Positions 51,420-60,651 are shown, counted from the first letter of the stretch. The stretch: DNA of 64,000 nt from SZUA-254 sp031379665 (GCA_031379665.1 JANNFI010000120.1:47599-111598); one strand, 5' to 3'. Notes: a model not told the origin generated them from the sequence alone. Numbers and translations are program-made.

Positions 51420-53186
51420 TCAAAAATCATTGATGAGCCCGAAATGGATCTTCGTTTCGGCCACCGGGTCACCCTCTCCGAGCGCGAAACTCACGCCGAT
51501 CAGCCCGAGCCCCGTTTCGAGCCGCATTCCGACACCGTAACCGTACGTGAAGAAGCCCGATTCATCGGCCCCCGGGTCGACGTACCCTGGATCGAAGAAG
51601 CCGTAGAAAAAACTGTTCCCCTCGACGATGAGACGATACTCCGCCGTTCCCCAGGCCAGGGCGGTGCCGTTGAACTGATCCTCGCGGAAACCACGGAGCG
51701 TCCTGAAACCCCCGATCCTGTAGAGGTCGCCCGGGCCCGGCGAGGGGGTGGAGATCTCCCGTCCGTGGAGTGAAATGTTCAATACGTGGGCGCTCCGGAG
51801 CGCGATGAATACATCGAAGTCAAATCCGAGATGCCGGATGTTCTGCCTCGCGGCGCTGTCCGGGCCGCCGTCCGCTTTCCTCGTGCCGGTCCGATACTCG
51901 CTCCTGAAATTCACCCCATCACGTGGAAGCACGCGGTCGTCCCTTGTATCGTATCGTGCAACGAGGCCGATGGTCGCCGCCGTGCTCCCCGCAATCCCGT
52001 ACGCGCCCGTCGACCCCTCCGTGACCGAGGGGATGACCTCCTGGTATTCCCCGACGGCGGAGACTGAGAGCGATGCCGAAGCGAGGAACTCCGCCGCGGC
52101 GGAGACCCTCCGGTCCACGTAGGAAGTGTCCTGCTGGCGCTGGGAGAACCTCCCCGCCAGATTGACCGGGAGGCCGAAGGCCCACGGTTCCTCGTACGCA
52201 AGTTTGATTTCCTGGCTCGATGGACCGAACTTCGACCACTCCGCCTCCAATTTTCTTCCGGTTCCAAAGAGGTTCCGCATCCATACGGCGATCCGGCCCG
52301 TGACGCTCCCGCCGGTCGTACCCTGCGGAGCCGGCGCATACCCGAGGACGCCGTCAAACGTGTTCATCCGGCCCTCGCGCACTCGCACCAGCAGGCCGTG
52401 TCCAGTCGGCGCGGCATAGATCGAGGGTTCCTCGACTCCACTGAAAAGTCCCAGCCGTCGGAGCCTTCCGACGAACCGCGAGCTCGTCCCCGGATCGAAC
52501 AGGACCGGGAGGTCCATCCTCGACTCCCTCAGGATGACGTAGCTCTTCGTCTCGGTGTTCCCCTCGACACGCATTTCTCCGATCGTTACCCGGTCCCCCT
52601 CCGCGACATCGACGATCACGGTCATAGCGCCGTCGCCTCCGTCGGAAATGCCCCCGATCGAGGCCTCCGCGAAGGGGAAACCCGACCGTTCGCATTCCGC
52701 CAGGAGCGCGGCGAGGCCCTCCTCGAGCCGCGCCGGGTCTAATGGATCGCCCTCGGAATTTCCGAATGCTTCACGGGCCTGCCCCGCCGGGAGGTATCGT
52801 AGTCCGCGGAATTCAATCCTCCCGATGGCGGCGGGGTTCCCTTCGCGGATGGTGAAGAGCAGATCGGCGGAACTGCTGTCGTCGCTGTAGCCTTCCGAGG
52901 CGGCCACGACGACCGCCCCGTACCGCGAGCGCTCGCGGTAGGCGCCGGTTACGTCGGCGACGGCCCGAGCGACGGACGAATCAGTCAGGAGGTCGCCCCG
53001 GCGCAGGGAGACCGCGTCGCGCAGGTCGCCCGAGGACACGGCTTCGTTTCCGTAAAATTTCAATTCGAGGAGGACCAGGCGCGAACCGTCGGCGGACGAT
53101 CGGGAGGAAGGGAGGAGCAGTACGCCGGCCAGGAGCAGGGGAAACAGCCCCCTGAGCCCTCTACCGGCCCTGGTTCTGGTACACAT
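51420..53186 (-). CDS. BamA/TamA-like outer membrane protein with POTRA-type repeats
   Basis: The 588-residue protein (ATG at 53186, overlapping the upstream gene by 26 bases) has a signal peptide (GLFPLLLAGVLLLPSSRSSA). Residues about 35-260 look like three POTRA-type repeats (LELKFYGNEAVSSGDLRDAV, IEFRGLRYLPAGQAREAF, MRVEGNTETKSYVILRESRM). The C-terminal about 300 residues form a beta barrel with the conserved IGGFRTLRGFREDQF element (the RGF/RGY motif of the Omp85 fold) and end in KIHFGLINDF, an aromatic-terminal barrel. It probably inserts proteins or translocates a substrate at the outer membrane, but it is not canonical BamA, which has five POTRA domains and about 800 residues. It is encoded with a GWxTD protein. 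Confidence 0.85.
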   Translation of the reverse strand: MCTRTRAGRGLRGLFPLLLAGVLLLPSSRSSADGSRLVLLELKFYGNEAVSSGDLRDAVSLRRGDLLTDSSVARAVADVTGAYRERSRYGAVVVAASEGYSDDSSSADLLFTIREGNPAAIGRIEFRGLRYLPAGQAREAFGNSEGDPLDPARLEEGLAALLAECERSGFPFAEASIGGISDGGDGAMTVIVDVAEGDRVTIGEMRVEGNTETKSYVILRESRMDLPVLFDPGTSSRFVGRLRRLGLFSGVEEPSIYAAPTGHGLLVRVREGRMNTFDGVLGYAPAPQGTTGGSVTGRIAVWMRNLFGTGRKLEAEWSKFGPSSQEIKLAYEEPWAFGLPVNLAGRFSQRQQDTSYVDRRVSAAAEFLASASLSVSAVGEYQEVIPSVTEGSTGAYGIAGSTAATIGLVARYDTRDDRVLPRDGVNFRSEYRTGTRKADGGPDSAARQNIRHLGFDFDVFIALRSAHVLNISLHGREISTPSPGPGDLYRIGGFRTLRGFREDQFNGTALAWGTAEYRLIVEGNSFFYGFFDPGYVDPGADESGFFTYGYGVGMRLETGLGLIGVSFALGEGDPVAETKIHFGLINDF

Positions 53187-54480
53187 CCCAGATGGGGGTC
53201 TGGAGCCGGTAATCCCCGAAGCCGGTAGCATCGACGAACACGAACTGCCGGTTGTTCTCGTGGTACGTCCAAACCTCGTACGGCTTGGAGTCGATTTCAA
53301 AAGGATGGCGTTCGATGTTGTTGGGCGCGCCGAAGATAATGTACACCATGCCCATATCGGTCTTCCACCCGACGGTGTAATGCCCGAAGTGCTGGTTCGC
53401 GTAGGCGACGCGGGAGTAATACTCCTCCATCAGTTCGTTCCGATCGGTTCCGACGGAGGGGTCCCTCTTCGCCCAGAACGCCTTCCAACGGTCGCGTTTT
53501 AAGTCGGGGGTGAGCGCCTTCAGCTCCTCGAGCGCTTCCTTCTCCATGATGTACTGCATCTGATCGATCGCAAGATCGATGTCCGAGACTTCCATCGGGG
53601 CGCCGATCCAGCGCATGGTGAAGGAACGCGCCGTTTCGGCCAGGCCGGTAGAGACCGCCCCGTCCGCGGCCGGATCGGGGATGGGGAGGATCCTGACCTT
53701 GAGCGTGAACTCGCCGACGCCCAGCCCGGCGCACTTCACCCGTGGGAGGAGGCTGTTCTCTCCGGCCCGTAGATGTACCGGGATCGTATCGGTCCGCACC
53801 ATTCGCGATCGCGGGTCGGTCACCTCCACGACGATGAGGCCGGAATCGACGCCGATGTCGTTGTAGAGCTTGAGGAAAACGTAGAAGCTATCACTGGCGT
53901 CGGAGATCGCAGCGGAAATGTTCGGGGTGATGAGCTTTCTCTCCCCCACCGCTTCAAACCCGTGGAGCACCATGGCGTCGCTCACCTTCCACTTCCCCGG
54001 GGCATAGTCGGTCACGCTGATCTTGAGGCGCGAAGAACTCGTCCGGTTCGTTTCGATGTCCCGTACCCTGACATTGAAACCGTAGCGCCCCGGCCGCAGG
54101 AGGATCGTCTTCTGCACCACCTCCCCCGGCCTCCGGAGCCTGACCTCCTGGATGGAATCCACCTCGACCTTTCCCGACCAGGTCTTTTCGGAAACCAACT
54201 TGTCGGCGCTGTCGCTAATCGCCACGTCGAGTTCGTACGTCGCGCGGAAGAAGCCCCCCTGGTTCACGAACTGGAGCGACGAATAGGGGATCTCAAGGTA
54301 GATGTCCACCCTGCTGAACCCGGCCGAATCGTCCGGGTACGTGAGCACGTCGACCGCGAACGTCCGCTGGTCCGACTTCACGAGGCTTTCCTCTCCCGAC
54401 CCGGATTGGGCGAAGAGGACGGCAGCTGACGACGCCATAAGGAGGAAGAGGAGGAGTATTGCCAAGACCCTGGTACTCAT
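53161..54480 (-). CDS. GWxTD domain-containing exported protein
   Basis: The 439-residue protein has a signal peptide (LAILLLFLLMASSAAVLFAQ). The C-terminal third carries the GWxTD signature (GWKTDMGMVYIIFGAPNNIE) and the following YEVWTYHENNRQFVFVDATG. The N-terminal part is beta-rich with repeated ligand-like strands. GWxTD proteins are widespread in FCB and acidobacterial lineages; their function is unknown. The gene runs into the BamA-like gene by 26 bases, indicating coupling and a possible joint role in envelope biogenesis (inference). rimO lies 39 bases upstream on the same strand. Confidence 0.88.
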   Translation of the reverse strand: MSTRVLAILLLFLLMASSAAVLFAQSGSGEESLVKSDQRTFAVDVLTYPDDSAGFSRVDIYLEIPYSSLQFVNQGGFFRATYELDVAISDSADKLVSEKTWSGKVEVDSIQEVRLRRPGEVVQKTILLRPGRYGFNVRVRDIETNRTSSSRLKISVTDYAPGKWKVSDAMVLHGFEAVGERKLITPNISAAISDASDSFYVFLKLYNDIGVDSGLIVVEVTDPRSRMVRTDTIPVHLRAGENSLLPRVKCAGLGVGEFTLKVRILPIPDPAADGAVSTGLAETARSFTMRWIGAPMEVSDIDLAIDQMQYIMEKEALEELKALTPDLKRDRWKAFWAKRDPSVGTDRNELMEEYYSRVAYANQHFGHYTVGWKTDMGMVYIIFGAPNNIERHPFEIDSKPYEVWTYHENNRQFVFVDATGFGDYRLQTPIWDVYQNQGR

Positions 54481-54519
54481 CTGATACTCATCTGGTCCGC
54501 CACTGTTCGATTGTTCGGT

Positions 54520-55833
54520 TCATCGGCCGACGGAATCCTCTCCCCCGCGAGGGACGGCGAAGAGGTCGTACTCTACAGCATCAACAATCCTGACCCTGGA
54601 AAAGTGTCCGACGGCGATGCCCGGCCCGGCCGACACGAAGACCTCGTTGTCGACCTCGGGGGCATCGTGCTGCGTACGTCCCGCGAAACCGTCCTCCTCG
54701 GCGCGATCGACGAGGATCGTCACGTCGGATCCGACCCTTTTTTCGTTTTTCCGGAGGGAGATCTCCTTTTGGGCCTCCATGATCGCGACCCGCCGGCGGA
54801 GTTTTTCTTCCTGGGGGACTGGATCGCCGAGGTCGAACGCGCCGGTGTCGTCCTCCCGGGAATACTCGAAGACGCCGAGCCGGTCGAACCCGGTTTCATT
54901 CACGAACGCGAGGAGCTCCCCGAATTCCTTCTCCCCCTCAGCCGGGTAGCCGGCGATCAGCGTCGTCCGCAGCGCGATCCCGGGGACGGCACGGCGGATC
55001 TTTCCGATGAGCGTCCTCAGGCCGTCGCCGGTGATCCCGCGTCGCATCGAGGCCAGGACCGGGTCTGAGGCGTGCTGGACCGGCATGTCGAGGTATTTGC
55101 AGACCTTCGGGTTGACGGCGATCTCCTCCAGGAGATCCTCGGGGAAGCCCGAGGGGAAAGCGTACATCAATCGGATCCATTCGATCCCGTCGACGCGGGA
55201 GATCTCACGGAGGAGTTTTGCGATCTCCCTCCTGCCGTAGAGATCCAGCCCGTAGTACGTGCTGTCCTGGGCGATCAGGACGAGTTCCCGGACCCCGAGC
55301 GCCGCGAGCCGGCGGGCTTCCAGTACGACCCTCTCGAACGGTTTCGAGACGTGCGCGCCCCGCATGATCGGGATCGCGCAGAAGGAGCAGGGCCTGTCGC
55401 ATCCCTCGGAGATCTTCAGGTATGCGAAATGCGACGGGGTCGTCAGCGCGCGTTCGCCGAGGAGGTCGCGCTTCGTTTCCCCCCCGAGGGCCTCGACGAC
55501 TTTGTCAACCTTATTGGCGCCGATCAGGGCGTCGATCCCCGGGATTTCCTCACGGAGCGCGGCTGCGTACCGCTCGGAGAGGCATCCCATCACCACCACC
55601 TTGCCGAATTCGCCCCGCCGTTTGCTTTCGACGGCCGCGAGGATCATTTCGATCGATTCCTTTTTCGCCTCCTCGATGAAGCCGCAGGTGTTGATCACCG
55701 CCACGTCCGCGGGTCCCTCCTCAGCGCCAAGGGTCCAGTCGTTCCCCTGGAGCTGGCGCATCAACTCCTCCGAGTCGACGGTGTTCTTCGAACATCCGAG
55801 GGTGATGACGCGAACGGTTTGCCGGCGGGCCAT
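54520..55833 (-). CDS. rimO: Ribosomal protein S12 methylthiotransferase RimO
   Basis: RimO is a radical SAM enzyme with two iron-sulfur clusters that adds a methylthio group to Asp88 of ribosomal protein S12. The 437-residue protein has three N-terminal cluster cysteines (TLGCSKNTVDSEE, INTCGFIEEA, MGCLSERY), the radical SAM CDRPCSFC (C145, C149, C152), and a C-terminal TRAM domain (FAGRTQHDAPEVDNEVFVS). CSKNTVDSE fits RimO rather than MiaB. The ATG at 55833 gives the standard N-terminus; the open frame runs further upstream into cdsA but that part is not homologous. It follows cdsA by five bases. Confidence 0.96.
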   Translation of the reverse strand: MARRQTVRVITLGCSKNTVDSEELMRQLQGNDWTLGAEEGPADVAVINTCGFIEEAKKESIEMILAAVESKRRGEFGKVVVMGCLSERYAAALREEIPGIDALIGANKVDKVVEALGGETKRDLLGERALTTPSHFAYLKISEGCDRPCSFCAIPIMRGAHVSKPFERVVLEARRLAALGVRELVLIAQDSTYYGLDLYGRREIAKLLREISRVDGIEWIRLMYAFPSGFPEDLLEEIAVNPKVCKYLDMPVQHASDPVLASMRRGITGDGLRTLIGKIRRAVPGIALRTTLIAGYPAEGEKEFGELLAFVNETGFDRLGVFEYSREDDTGAFDLGDPVPQEEKLRRRVAIMEAQKEISLRKNEKRVGSDVTILVDRAEEDGFAGRTQHDAPEVDNEVFVSAGPGIAVGHFSRVRIVDAVEYDLFAVPRGGEDSVGR

Positions 55834-55838
55834 ATGGG

Positions 55839-56786
55839 TCAGCTTAGAATGATGAAATCGATGTAGATATAGACCGCCGGGGCGACGAACAGCAGGCTGT
55901 CGAACCGGTCGAGGACCCCGCCGTGCCCGGGGAGCAGGTTCGAAGAGTCCTTCACTCCCGCGTCCCGTTTCAACAGGGATTCGAAGAGGTCGCCCACCTG
56001 GCCGAGCGTGCCGACAATCAGACCGAGCACGACTGCGTTTCCGACGGTGAGGTATGGGAGGACCAGGTACCGGGCCGCGAGGGCGCTCAGTATCGCGAAG
56101 AGAAACCCTGCGGCCGCGCCCTCCCAGGTCTTGTTGGGGCTGACCCTCGGGAAAAGCTTGTGTTTGCCGATCGCTATCCCCGTATGGTAGGCGGCGGTGT
56201 CGCAGATCCAGATCATCGAGAGGACCGAGATGACGGTGTAGCCCCCCCACCGGTAGACGTCGGCCCATATCCCATCGGAGCCGCTCCCTACCGCATCCGG
56301 AAACCACCGGTACGCCGGGAAATCACCCTGGACGAAGATTTCACGAAGCCCGATGAACGTTCCGAAGAAGAGGGAGACGTAGAGGACGCCGGTGATGGTG
56401 GAGGTGATCCCGGCGATGGCCGGTCCCCGGTTACCGGAGAGTTCGGAGATGGCCATCGCCATCACGGAGAGGATCAAAACGATCACCAGGAGCTGCGCCT
56501 GCGTCGGGAATGGTGCGGCCCAGCCGCCGTCGTGGAGGATTCCGATGCAGAACATCGAGAATTTTGGGTAGAAGAAGGCGAGGTTGACCAGGAAGCCCGA
56601 CGCGATGCCGAGCCCGACGCTGGGCCTGGCGCCCTTCGCCCTGGCGAGCGCATAGAACTCGTGGAGCGCCACCGCGGAGGCGAGGGCGATGAACGCGAAG
56701 AACCAGACCCCGCCGGCGAGGCTCACCAGCACGATGAGGGGGATGGCCACGGCGGCCGTCGCGACGCGTTGTCCGAGGTTGGTCAT
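55839..56786 (-). CDS. cdsA: Phosphatidate cytidylyltransferase
   Basis: CdsA makes CDP-diacylglycerol from phosphatidic acid and CTP, the branch point to phosphatidylethanolamine and -glycerol. The 315-residue protein has multiple membrane helices, PNKTWEGAAAGF and the family signature SLLKRDAGVKDSSNLLPGHGGVLDRFDSLL-type motif near the C-terminus, seen as LKRDAGVKD and PGHGGVLDRFD. The ATG at 56786 overlaps the CPBP stop in ATGA form; a longer upstream frame lies inside the CPBP gene and is rejected. An unusual long periplasmic loop (FVQGDFPAYRWFPDAVG) separates mid helices. Confidence 0.95.
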   Translation of the reverse strand: MTNLGQRVATAAVAIPLIVLVSLAGGVWFFAFIALASAVALHEFYALARAKGARPSVGLGIASGFLVNLAFFYPKFSMFCIGILHDGGWAAPFPTQAQLLVIVLILSVMAMAISELSGNRGPAIAGITSTITGVLYVSLFFGTFIGLREIFVQGDFPAYRWFPDAVGSGSDGIWADVYRWGGYTVISVLSMIWICDTAAYHTGIAIGKHKLFPRVSPNKTWEGAAAGFLFAILSALAARYLVLPYLTVGNAVVLGLIVGTLGQVGDLFESLLKRDAGVKDSSNLLPGHGGVLDRFDSLLFVAPAVYIYIDFIILS

Positions 56787-57766
56787 TGGGGTTCCGCCCG
56801 CCGTACGTCGACGGCGGAGAGTTTTGTCAGGTGGAGGAAGTAATAGGTGGATAGTAAGAAAATTACGCCCGAGAACCAAAAGATCGCCATCAGCGTCGCG
56901 AACGGCAAATCGCCGAACTCCCCGGTGACCATCTTCTCGTCGGCGAGATTGAGATAGAGGGCGGTGACGGGGATCAGGTTGTTGAAGAAATGCGCGGCGA
57001 TGCTCACCCAGATTGAGTTCGAGCGGTAGGCGATGAACCCCAGGTAGACCCCCAGCGCGATCAGCGGGACGATGGAAAACGGGTTCAGATGGAATAGCCC
57101 GAAGATGATCCCGGAGATCGTAACGGCACTGGCCGGGCCGATGCCCCGTTCGAAGTTCCCCTGGATCAGCCCCCGGAAGGCGAACTCCTCCGCCACCGCC
57201 GGGATGACCGCGATGACCAGGACGACGCCGAGGAATTCCGGAAACGAATGCGAACCCAGGAGGCTCATCAGGGTCTTGCCGATCGCCTCCTTGAACTGGT
57301 TCACGAGCCCCTCCACTTCGGGAGGCAGGGGAATCCTGTCCTGGAAAACCATATAGACCTGGAGCATCTGCTGGAGCGAAAAGATACCGGCCAGGGGCAC
57401 CAGCAGCGCCCCGATCGGCGGCCGGCGTACCCGCAGGAAGTCAAGGGGCCTGGGACTGGCGAGCCGGGCGACGAGCAGGGCTGGAACCAGCAGGAGTGCG
57501 ACCTGCGTGACCCCGGTGAAGATCCTGAAGTCGCCCGGTTCTGAGAGGTCTGGTGTCAGGCCGAAGAGGAGGACGCTCAGCGCAGAGCCGAAGCCCTGGT
57601 AGACAACGGCAAAGAAAATGACGCAGAGGAGGGCGAAGGCCACCGGGGTGATGCCGTGCCTCTCCCGGAACGTGGAGGTCGCGGGTATCGGCGACGCGCC
57701 GGGCCCCGGGTCCGTGGGGTGGGCGCCGGGCCCCGGGTCAGGGCGGTCCGCGCCTGGGGTTTCCAT
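56783..57766 (-). CDS. CPBP family intramembrane glutamic endopeptidase
   Basis: The 327-residue protein has about eight hydrophobic helices and the CPBP/Abi motifs: EEFAFRGLIQG (motif 1, EExxxR) and FGLFHLNPFS (motif 2, FxxxH), with a third segment in GVYLGFIAYRSNSIW. CPBP proteases relate to Rce1 and cut inside membranes. The first 30 residues are Gly/Pro-rich with duplicated DPGPGA units, encoded by a direct DNA repeat. Its ATG shares one base with the stop of the upstream gene (TGATG), and its end overlaps cdsA by four bases. Substrate is unknown. Confidence 0.9.
   Translation of the reverse strand: METPGADRPDPGPGAHPTDPGPGASPIPATSTFRERHGITPVAFALLCVIFFAVVYQGFGSALSVLLFGLTPDLSEPGDFRIFTGVTQVALLLVPALLVARLASPRPLDFLRVRRPPIGALLVPLAGIFSLQQMLQVYMVFQDRIPLPPEVEGLVNQFKEAIGKTLMSLLGSHSFPEFLGVVLVIAVIPAVAEEFAFRGLIQGNFERGIGPASAVTISGIIFGLFHLNPFSIVPLIALGVYLGFIAYRSNSIWVSIAAHFFNNLIPVTALYLNLADEKMVTGEFGDLPFATLMAIFWFSGVIFLLSTYYFLHLTKLSAVDVRRAEPQ
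57696..57739. repeat. Direct repeat of 17 bases in the CPBP gene 5' end
   Basis: GCGCCGGGCCCCGGGTC occurs at 57696-57712 and 57723-57739, 27 bases apart. It encodes the duplicated DPGPGA in the cytoplasmic N-terminus of the protease and probably arose by local duplication. Confidence 0.8.
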
Positions 57767-58722
57767 CAGCGACGGGTGAGCTCGTGCCGGACCATCGCCG
57801 CCAGAAGCGGGACCATGATCTCGTGGTGTCCGGTGAAGAGATAGCCCCGCCCTCCCCCGGCGGTGGGCCTCGCCACCACGTTCAGGCGCGGACGGTAATG
57901 CTGGATCATGTCGAAGTTGGCGGTGGTGAAACCGCGCGCCGGGGCCCCGAGGTTTCGCGCCACCGTGAGTGCCTTGAGGAAGACTTCGGGCAGAATGACC
58001 GCCGAGCCGACGTTCATCACCACCCCGCCGCCGCGAAGCCCGGCGACCTGGGACGCGAGGAGGCGGAAATCGCGGAACGAGAGCTCGCCGGTGGCGGCCC
58101 CGTTCATCGTCGGTTGCTGGTGGACGATGTCGGTCCCGATCGCCGCGTGGACGGTCGCGGGAATGCCCTGCCGCGCGCAGGCGGCCAGGACGCTCAGGCC
58201 CGCGTGCGGCGCCTTCAGGAGGGCCCGTCCGAGGGCTTCGCCGTACCCCGCGGATCCCTTCCGGTAGGCTCGTGAAAGCGTGCCGTTGACGAACTCCCCC
58301 GTCTCCCTCGACATCCCGAACGTACCGTCGAGGAGGCTCGACGCGACGTCCTCGGACGTCACCCCCCAGAGCGCCGCCTCCGCGTCGTGGATCGCCGCGG
58401 CGCTGTTCATCGCGACGCAGGTGAGGACTCCGCGCTCGATCAGGTCGACCAGGAGTGGCGAGAGCCCCACCTTCACGACGTGCGCCCCGATCATCGCAAT
58501 AACCGGTTTACCGGCCCGCCGCGATTTCACGATGGCACCGGCAAACGCGCGCAGCTCGTCGGCGGCAAGGATCCTCGGAAGCGACGCGATGAATTCGGGG
58601 AACGATCCGGTCGAAGGGTCGAACGGATGCCCGAACGCCCCGATGCCCACCTTGCTCTTTCGCTTGTGGATGGAGATCGTCCGCACGTTCTTCAGGTTCG
58701 CTTTTCGTGGTCTGGCCATCAT
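57766..58722 (-). CDS. Deoxyhypusine-synthase-like protein of unknown function
   Basis: The 318-residue protein has the fold markers of the deoxyhypusine synthase superfamily: VIAMIGAHVVKVGLSPLLVDL, MNSAAAIHDAEAALWGVTSEDVA, and VVMNVGSAVILPEVFLKAL with FTTANFDMIQHYRP. True deoxyhypusine synthase transfers the aminobutyl group of spermidine to eIF5A and uses a lysine in a WGK-type segment near the C-terminus. Here that region reads TAGGGRGYLFTGHHEIMVPLL with no such lysine. Bacteria also lack eIF5A. Homologues occur in scattered bacteria without a known function. It lies between DUF3108 and the protease genes in the same operon; a lysine-independent NAD or polyamine reaction is speculation. 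Confidence 0.75.
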   Translation of the reverse strand: MMARPRKANLKNVRTISIHKRKSKVGIGAFGHPFDPSTGSFPEFIASLPRILAADELRAFAGAIVKSRRAGKPVIAMIGAHVVKVGLSPLLVDLIERGVLTCVAMNSAAAIHDAEAALWGVTSEDVASSLLDGTFGMSRETGEFVNGTLSRAYRKGSAGYGEALGRALLKAPHAGLSVLAACARQGIPATVHAAIGTDIVHQQPTMNGAATGELSFRDFRLLASQVAGLRGGGVVMNVGSAVILPEVFLKALTVARNLGAPARGFTTANFDMIQHYRPRLNVVARPTAGGGRGYLFTGHHEIMVPLLAAMVRHELTRR

Positions 58723-58728
58723 CGTTCC

Positions 58729-59574
58729 TCAGTCATCGTGAATGAGAGCGCGCAGGGGCCCGTTCACGCCCCTGTATTCCGTCAGGTTCACCTCGGCCGT
58801 GCCGATCGGGATCTCGGTCCGGACCCTGACGGGCATCTTGCGGTCATCGTCGGTGATCCAGAGGAGGATTTTCCCCTTGCTCTTGAAAAGACCCCCCTCG
58901 CTGACCATCGGCTCGACGATGATGCAGTCGAACGTTCCCGCATCCACCTCGATCCGCTGGCGCCCACGGTATTTCACGGCGAGCGGGTAGGTCGAGTCTT
59001 TGTAGAAATTCTGCAGCTCGATCTTCCGACCGGGCCTGAAGCCGGTGTAATCGACCGTGCGCGCGAAGTAAAAAGCCGACATGATGTCCTGGACGTACGC
59101 CGGGATCGGGTACCTGCCCGCCGCCGTGATCGCCACGTGCTCCCACGGGTCGAACTCCGCCATGAAATCGCGGCTGAACCCCCCTTCGCGGATCTGCTGT
59201 TCGAACCGCCAGGGAAAGATCCCCTGTGAGTCGATGATCGTGCGGTACTGGTCGCGCACCCGGTAGAATATGTCGAAGAACGGCTTCGACTCGAGCCTGA
59301 ACGTGATGATGTGGCACGGCCTCCCGGCGAACACGGTGTCGGTCACGGTCAGATAGGCGTCACCGGCCGTCACGAAGCTCCAGTGGACGTCGAATTTCAG
59401 GTACTCACCGCCCCGGAAGGCGATGTTGGGGATTTTCCGAAGGGTATCGGGCGCCGGAACCACAACCGTACTATCCTGCCCCTCGCCCGTCGCGATACGG
59501 GGGGACTGCGCCCCGCCTGTTACAGCGAGCCAGGAGAGCAGCAGGCAGAGGCTTACGTTACGAGCCACGTTCAC
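58729..59574 (-). CDS. DUF3108 domain exported protein
   Basis: The 281-residue protein has a signal peptide (VSLCLLLSWLAVTGGAQS) and the DUF3108 body: FRGGEYLKFDVHWSFVTAGD, SKPFFDIFYRVRDQYRTIID, DIMSAFYFARTVDY and VEPMVSEGGLFKSKGKILLW. DUF3108 proteins are beta-rich periplasmic or outer-membrane-associated proteins without known activity. The start is a GTG overlapping the glycosyltransferase stop (GTGA). The pairing with an LPS-type glycosyltransferase is compatible with an envelope role. Confidence 0.9.
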   Translation of the reverse strand: MNVARNVSLCLLLSWLAVTGGAQSPRIATGEGQDSTVVVPAPDTLRKIPNIAFRGGEYLKFDVHWSFVTAGDAYLTVTDTVFAGRPCHIITFRLESKPFFDIFYRVRDQYRTIIDSQGIFPWRFEQQIREGGFSRDFMAEFDPWEHVAITAAGRYPIPAYVQDIMSAFYFARTVDYTGFRPGRKIELQNFYKDSTYPLAVKYRGRQRIEVDAGTFDCIIVEPMVSEGGLFKSKGKILLWITDDDRKMPVRVRTEIPIGTAEVNLTEYRGVNGPLRALIHDD

Positions 59575-60620
59575 GCTGCGGCGGCCTCAGCGCCGAGCAG
59601 ACGCATTGTGGCCTGATAGACGTCCGCCGGCGTGATCGAGTCCATGCACCGGCATCGTGAGCCGCGGGCACCGTCGCACTCGCGACAGTCCTCCGGGAAA
59701 CCCTTCGGCGTGAGCACCACTTTCCGCCCGGCGTAGGGCCCCCAGCGCGCAGCGCTCAACGCCCGTATTTGGGGATAGAGGCCGACCACCGGTGTCCCCA
59801 CCGCGGCGGCGACGTGCAGCGGCCCTGTGGAATTCGCGATGAACACCGACGCCAGTTTCGCGAGGGCGGCATACTCCCTGATCGAGAGCGAACCGACGAT
59901 TGAACGGACCGGGAGCGGGCAGACCGCCCTGATCCCGGCGACGAGCGGTTCCTCGTCCTTTCCCCCCGTCATCAACACCGAGAGGCCGTCGTGCGCCGCC
60001 AGCATCGACGCCAGGGTCGCGAAATGCCGGGGGCTCCAGTCGCGGGCCGATCCGCCGCTCCCGGGGTGGATGATCACGAGTTTCGCGCCTTCCGGCACCC
60101 CGGCGTCCGCCAGCGCACGGCGCGCCCTGACGGTCTGCGCATCGTCGACCACGACGCGGGGACGGACGTCATCCCAGGGTGCGTCACAGCCGATGGCGTG
60201 GAGGAGGTTCAGATTGAACTCGAGCTCGTGGCGCCGGGCGTCCTTCCGGTGTTCGAAGACGCGCCTGTTAAAGAGGAAGGAATACCATCGGTAACCGGTC
60301 CCGACCCTCACCGGGATGCCCGAGAGCACCGTGATCAGGGCGAACCGTGGACGCGGGTTGGTATGAAACACCACGTCGAATCGGGAGCGCCGCAACTCGG
60401 CGACGGTCCGTGCGATCGACGGGGTATGACTTTCGACCTGGATCACCTGGTCGACGTCGGGATCGGAGCCCGCCAGTTCAGCGGTGTAGGAATGGATCAG
60501 CATCGCGACATGGGCTCCGGGGTAACATTTCTTGAGCACCCGGGCCATCGGCAGGGTAAGGATGACGTCCCCCATCCTGTCGGTGCGGACGATTAAAAAA
60601 CGCCGGTATGCCTGATCCAA
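59571..60620 (-). CDS. Glycosyltransferase family 9 (heptosyltransferase-like)
   Basis: The 349-residue GT-B enzyme matches ADP-heptose:LPS heptosyltransferases: FLIVRTDRMGDVILTLPMAR at the N-terminus, PGAHVAMLIHSY, and in the C-terminal half LVIIHPGSGGSARDWSP and STGPLHVAAAVGTPVVGLYP. Such enzymes add heptose to lipopolysaccharide core. The start is TTG at 60620, preceded by GAGAAGG and a promoter. The C-terminus has a cysteine cluster (CRECDGARGSRCRCMD) common in FCB members. It is the first gene of the operon that runs to yraN. Confidence 0.92.
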   Translation of the reverse strand: MDQAYRRFLIVRTDRMGDVILTLPMARVLKKCYPGAHVAMLIHSYTAELAGSDPDVDQVIQVESHTPSIARTVAELRRSRFDVVFHTNPRPRFALITVLSGIPVRVGTGYRWYSFLFNRRVFEHRKDARRHELEFNLNLLHAIGCDAPWDDVRPRVVVDDAQTVRARRALADAGVPEGAKLVIIHPGSGGSARDWSPRHFATLASMLAAHDGLSVLMTGGKDEEPLVAGIRAVCPLPVRSIVGSLSIREYAALAKLASVFIANSTGPLHVAAAVGTPVVGLYPQIRALSAARWGPYAGRKVVLTPKGFPEDCRECDGARGSRCRCMDSITPADVYQATMRLLGAEAAAA

Positions 60621-60651
60621 TCCTGGGCCTTCTCCGCTCGGTTATCCTCCC

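Noticed and set aside
57696..57739. Possible protein-binding operator or mobile repeat
   Set aside because: The two 17-base copies lie within coding sequence in frame and encode the same peptide, so a local coding duplication explains them.
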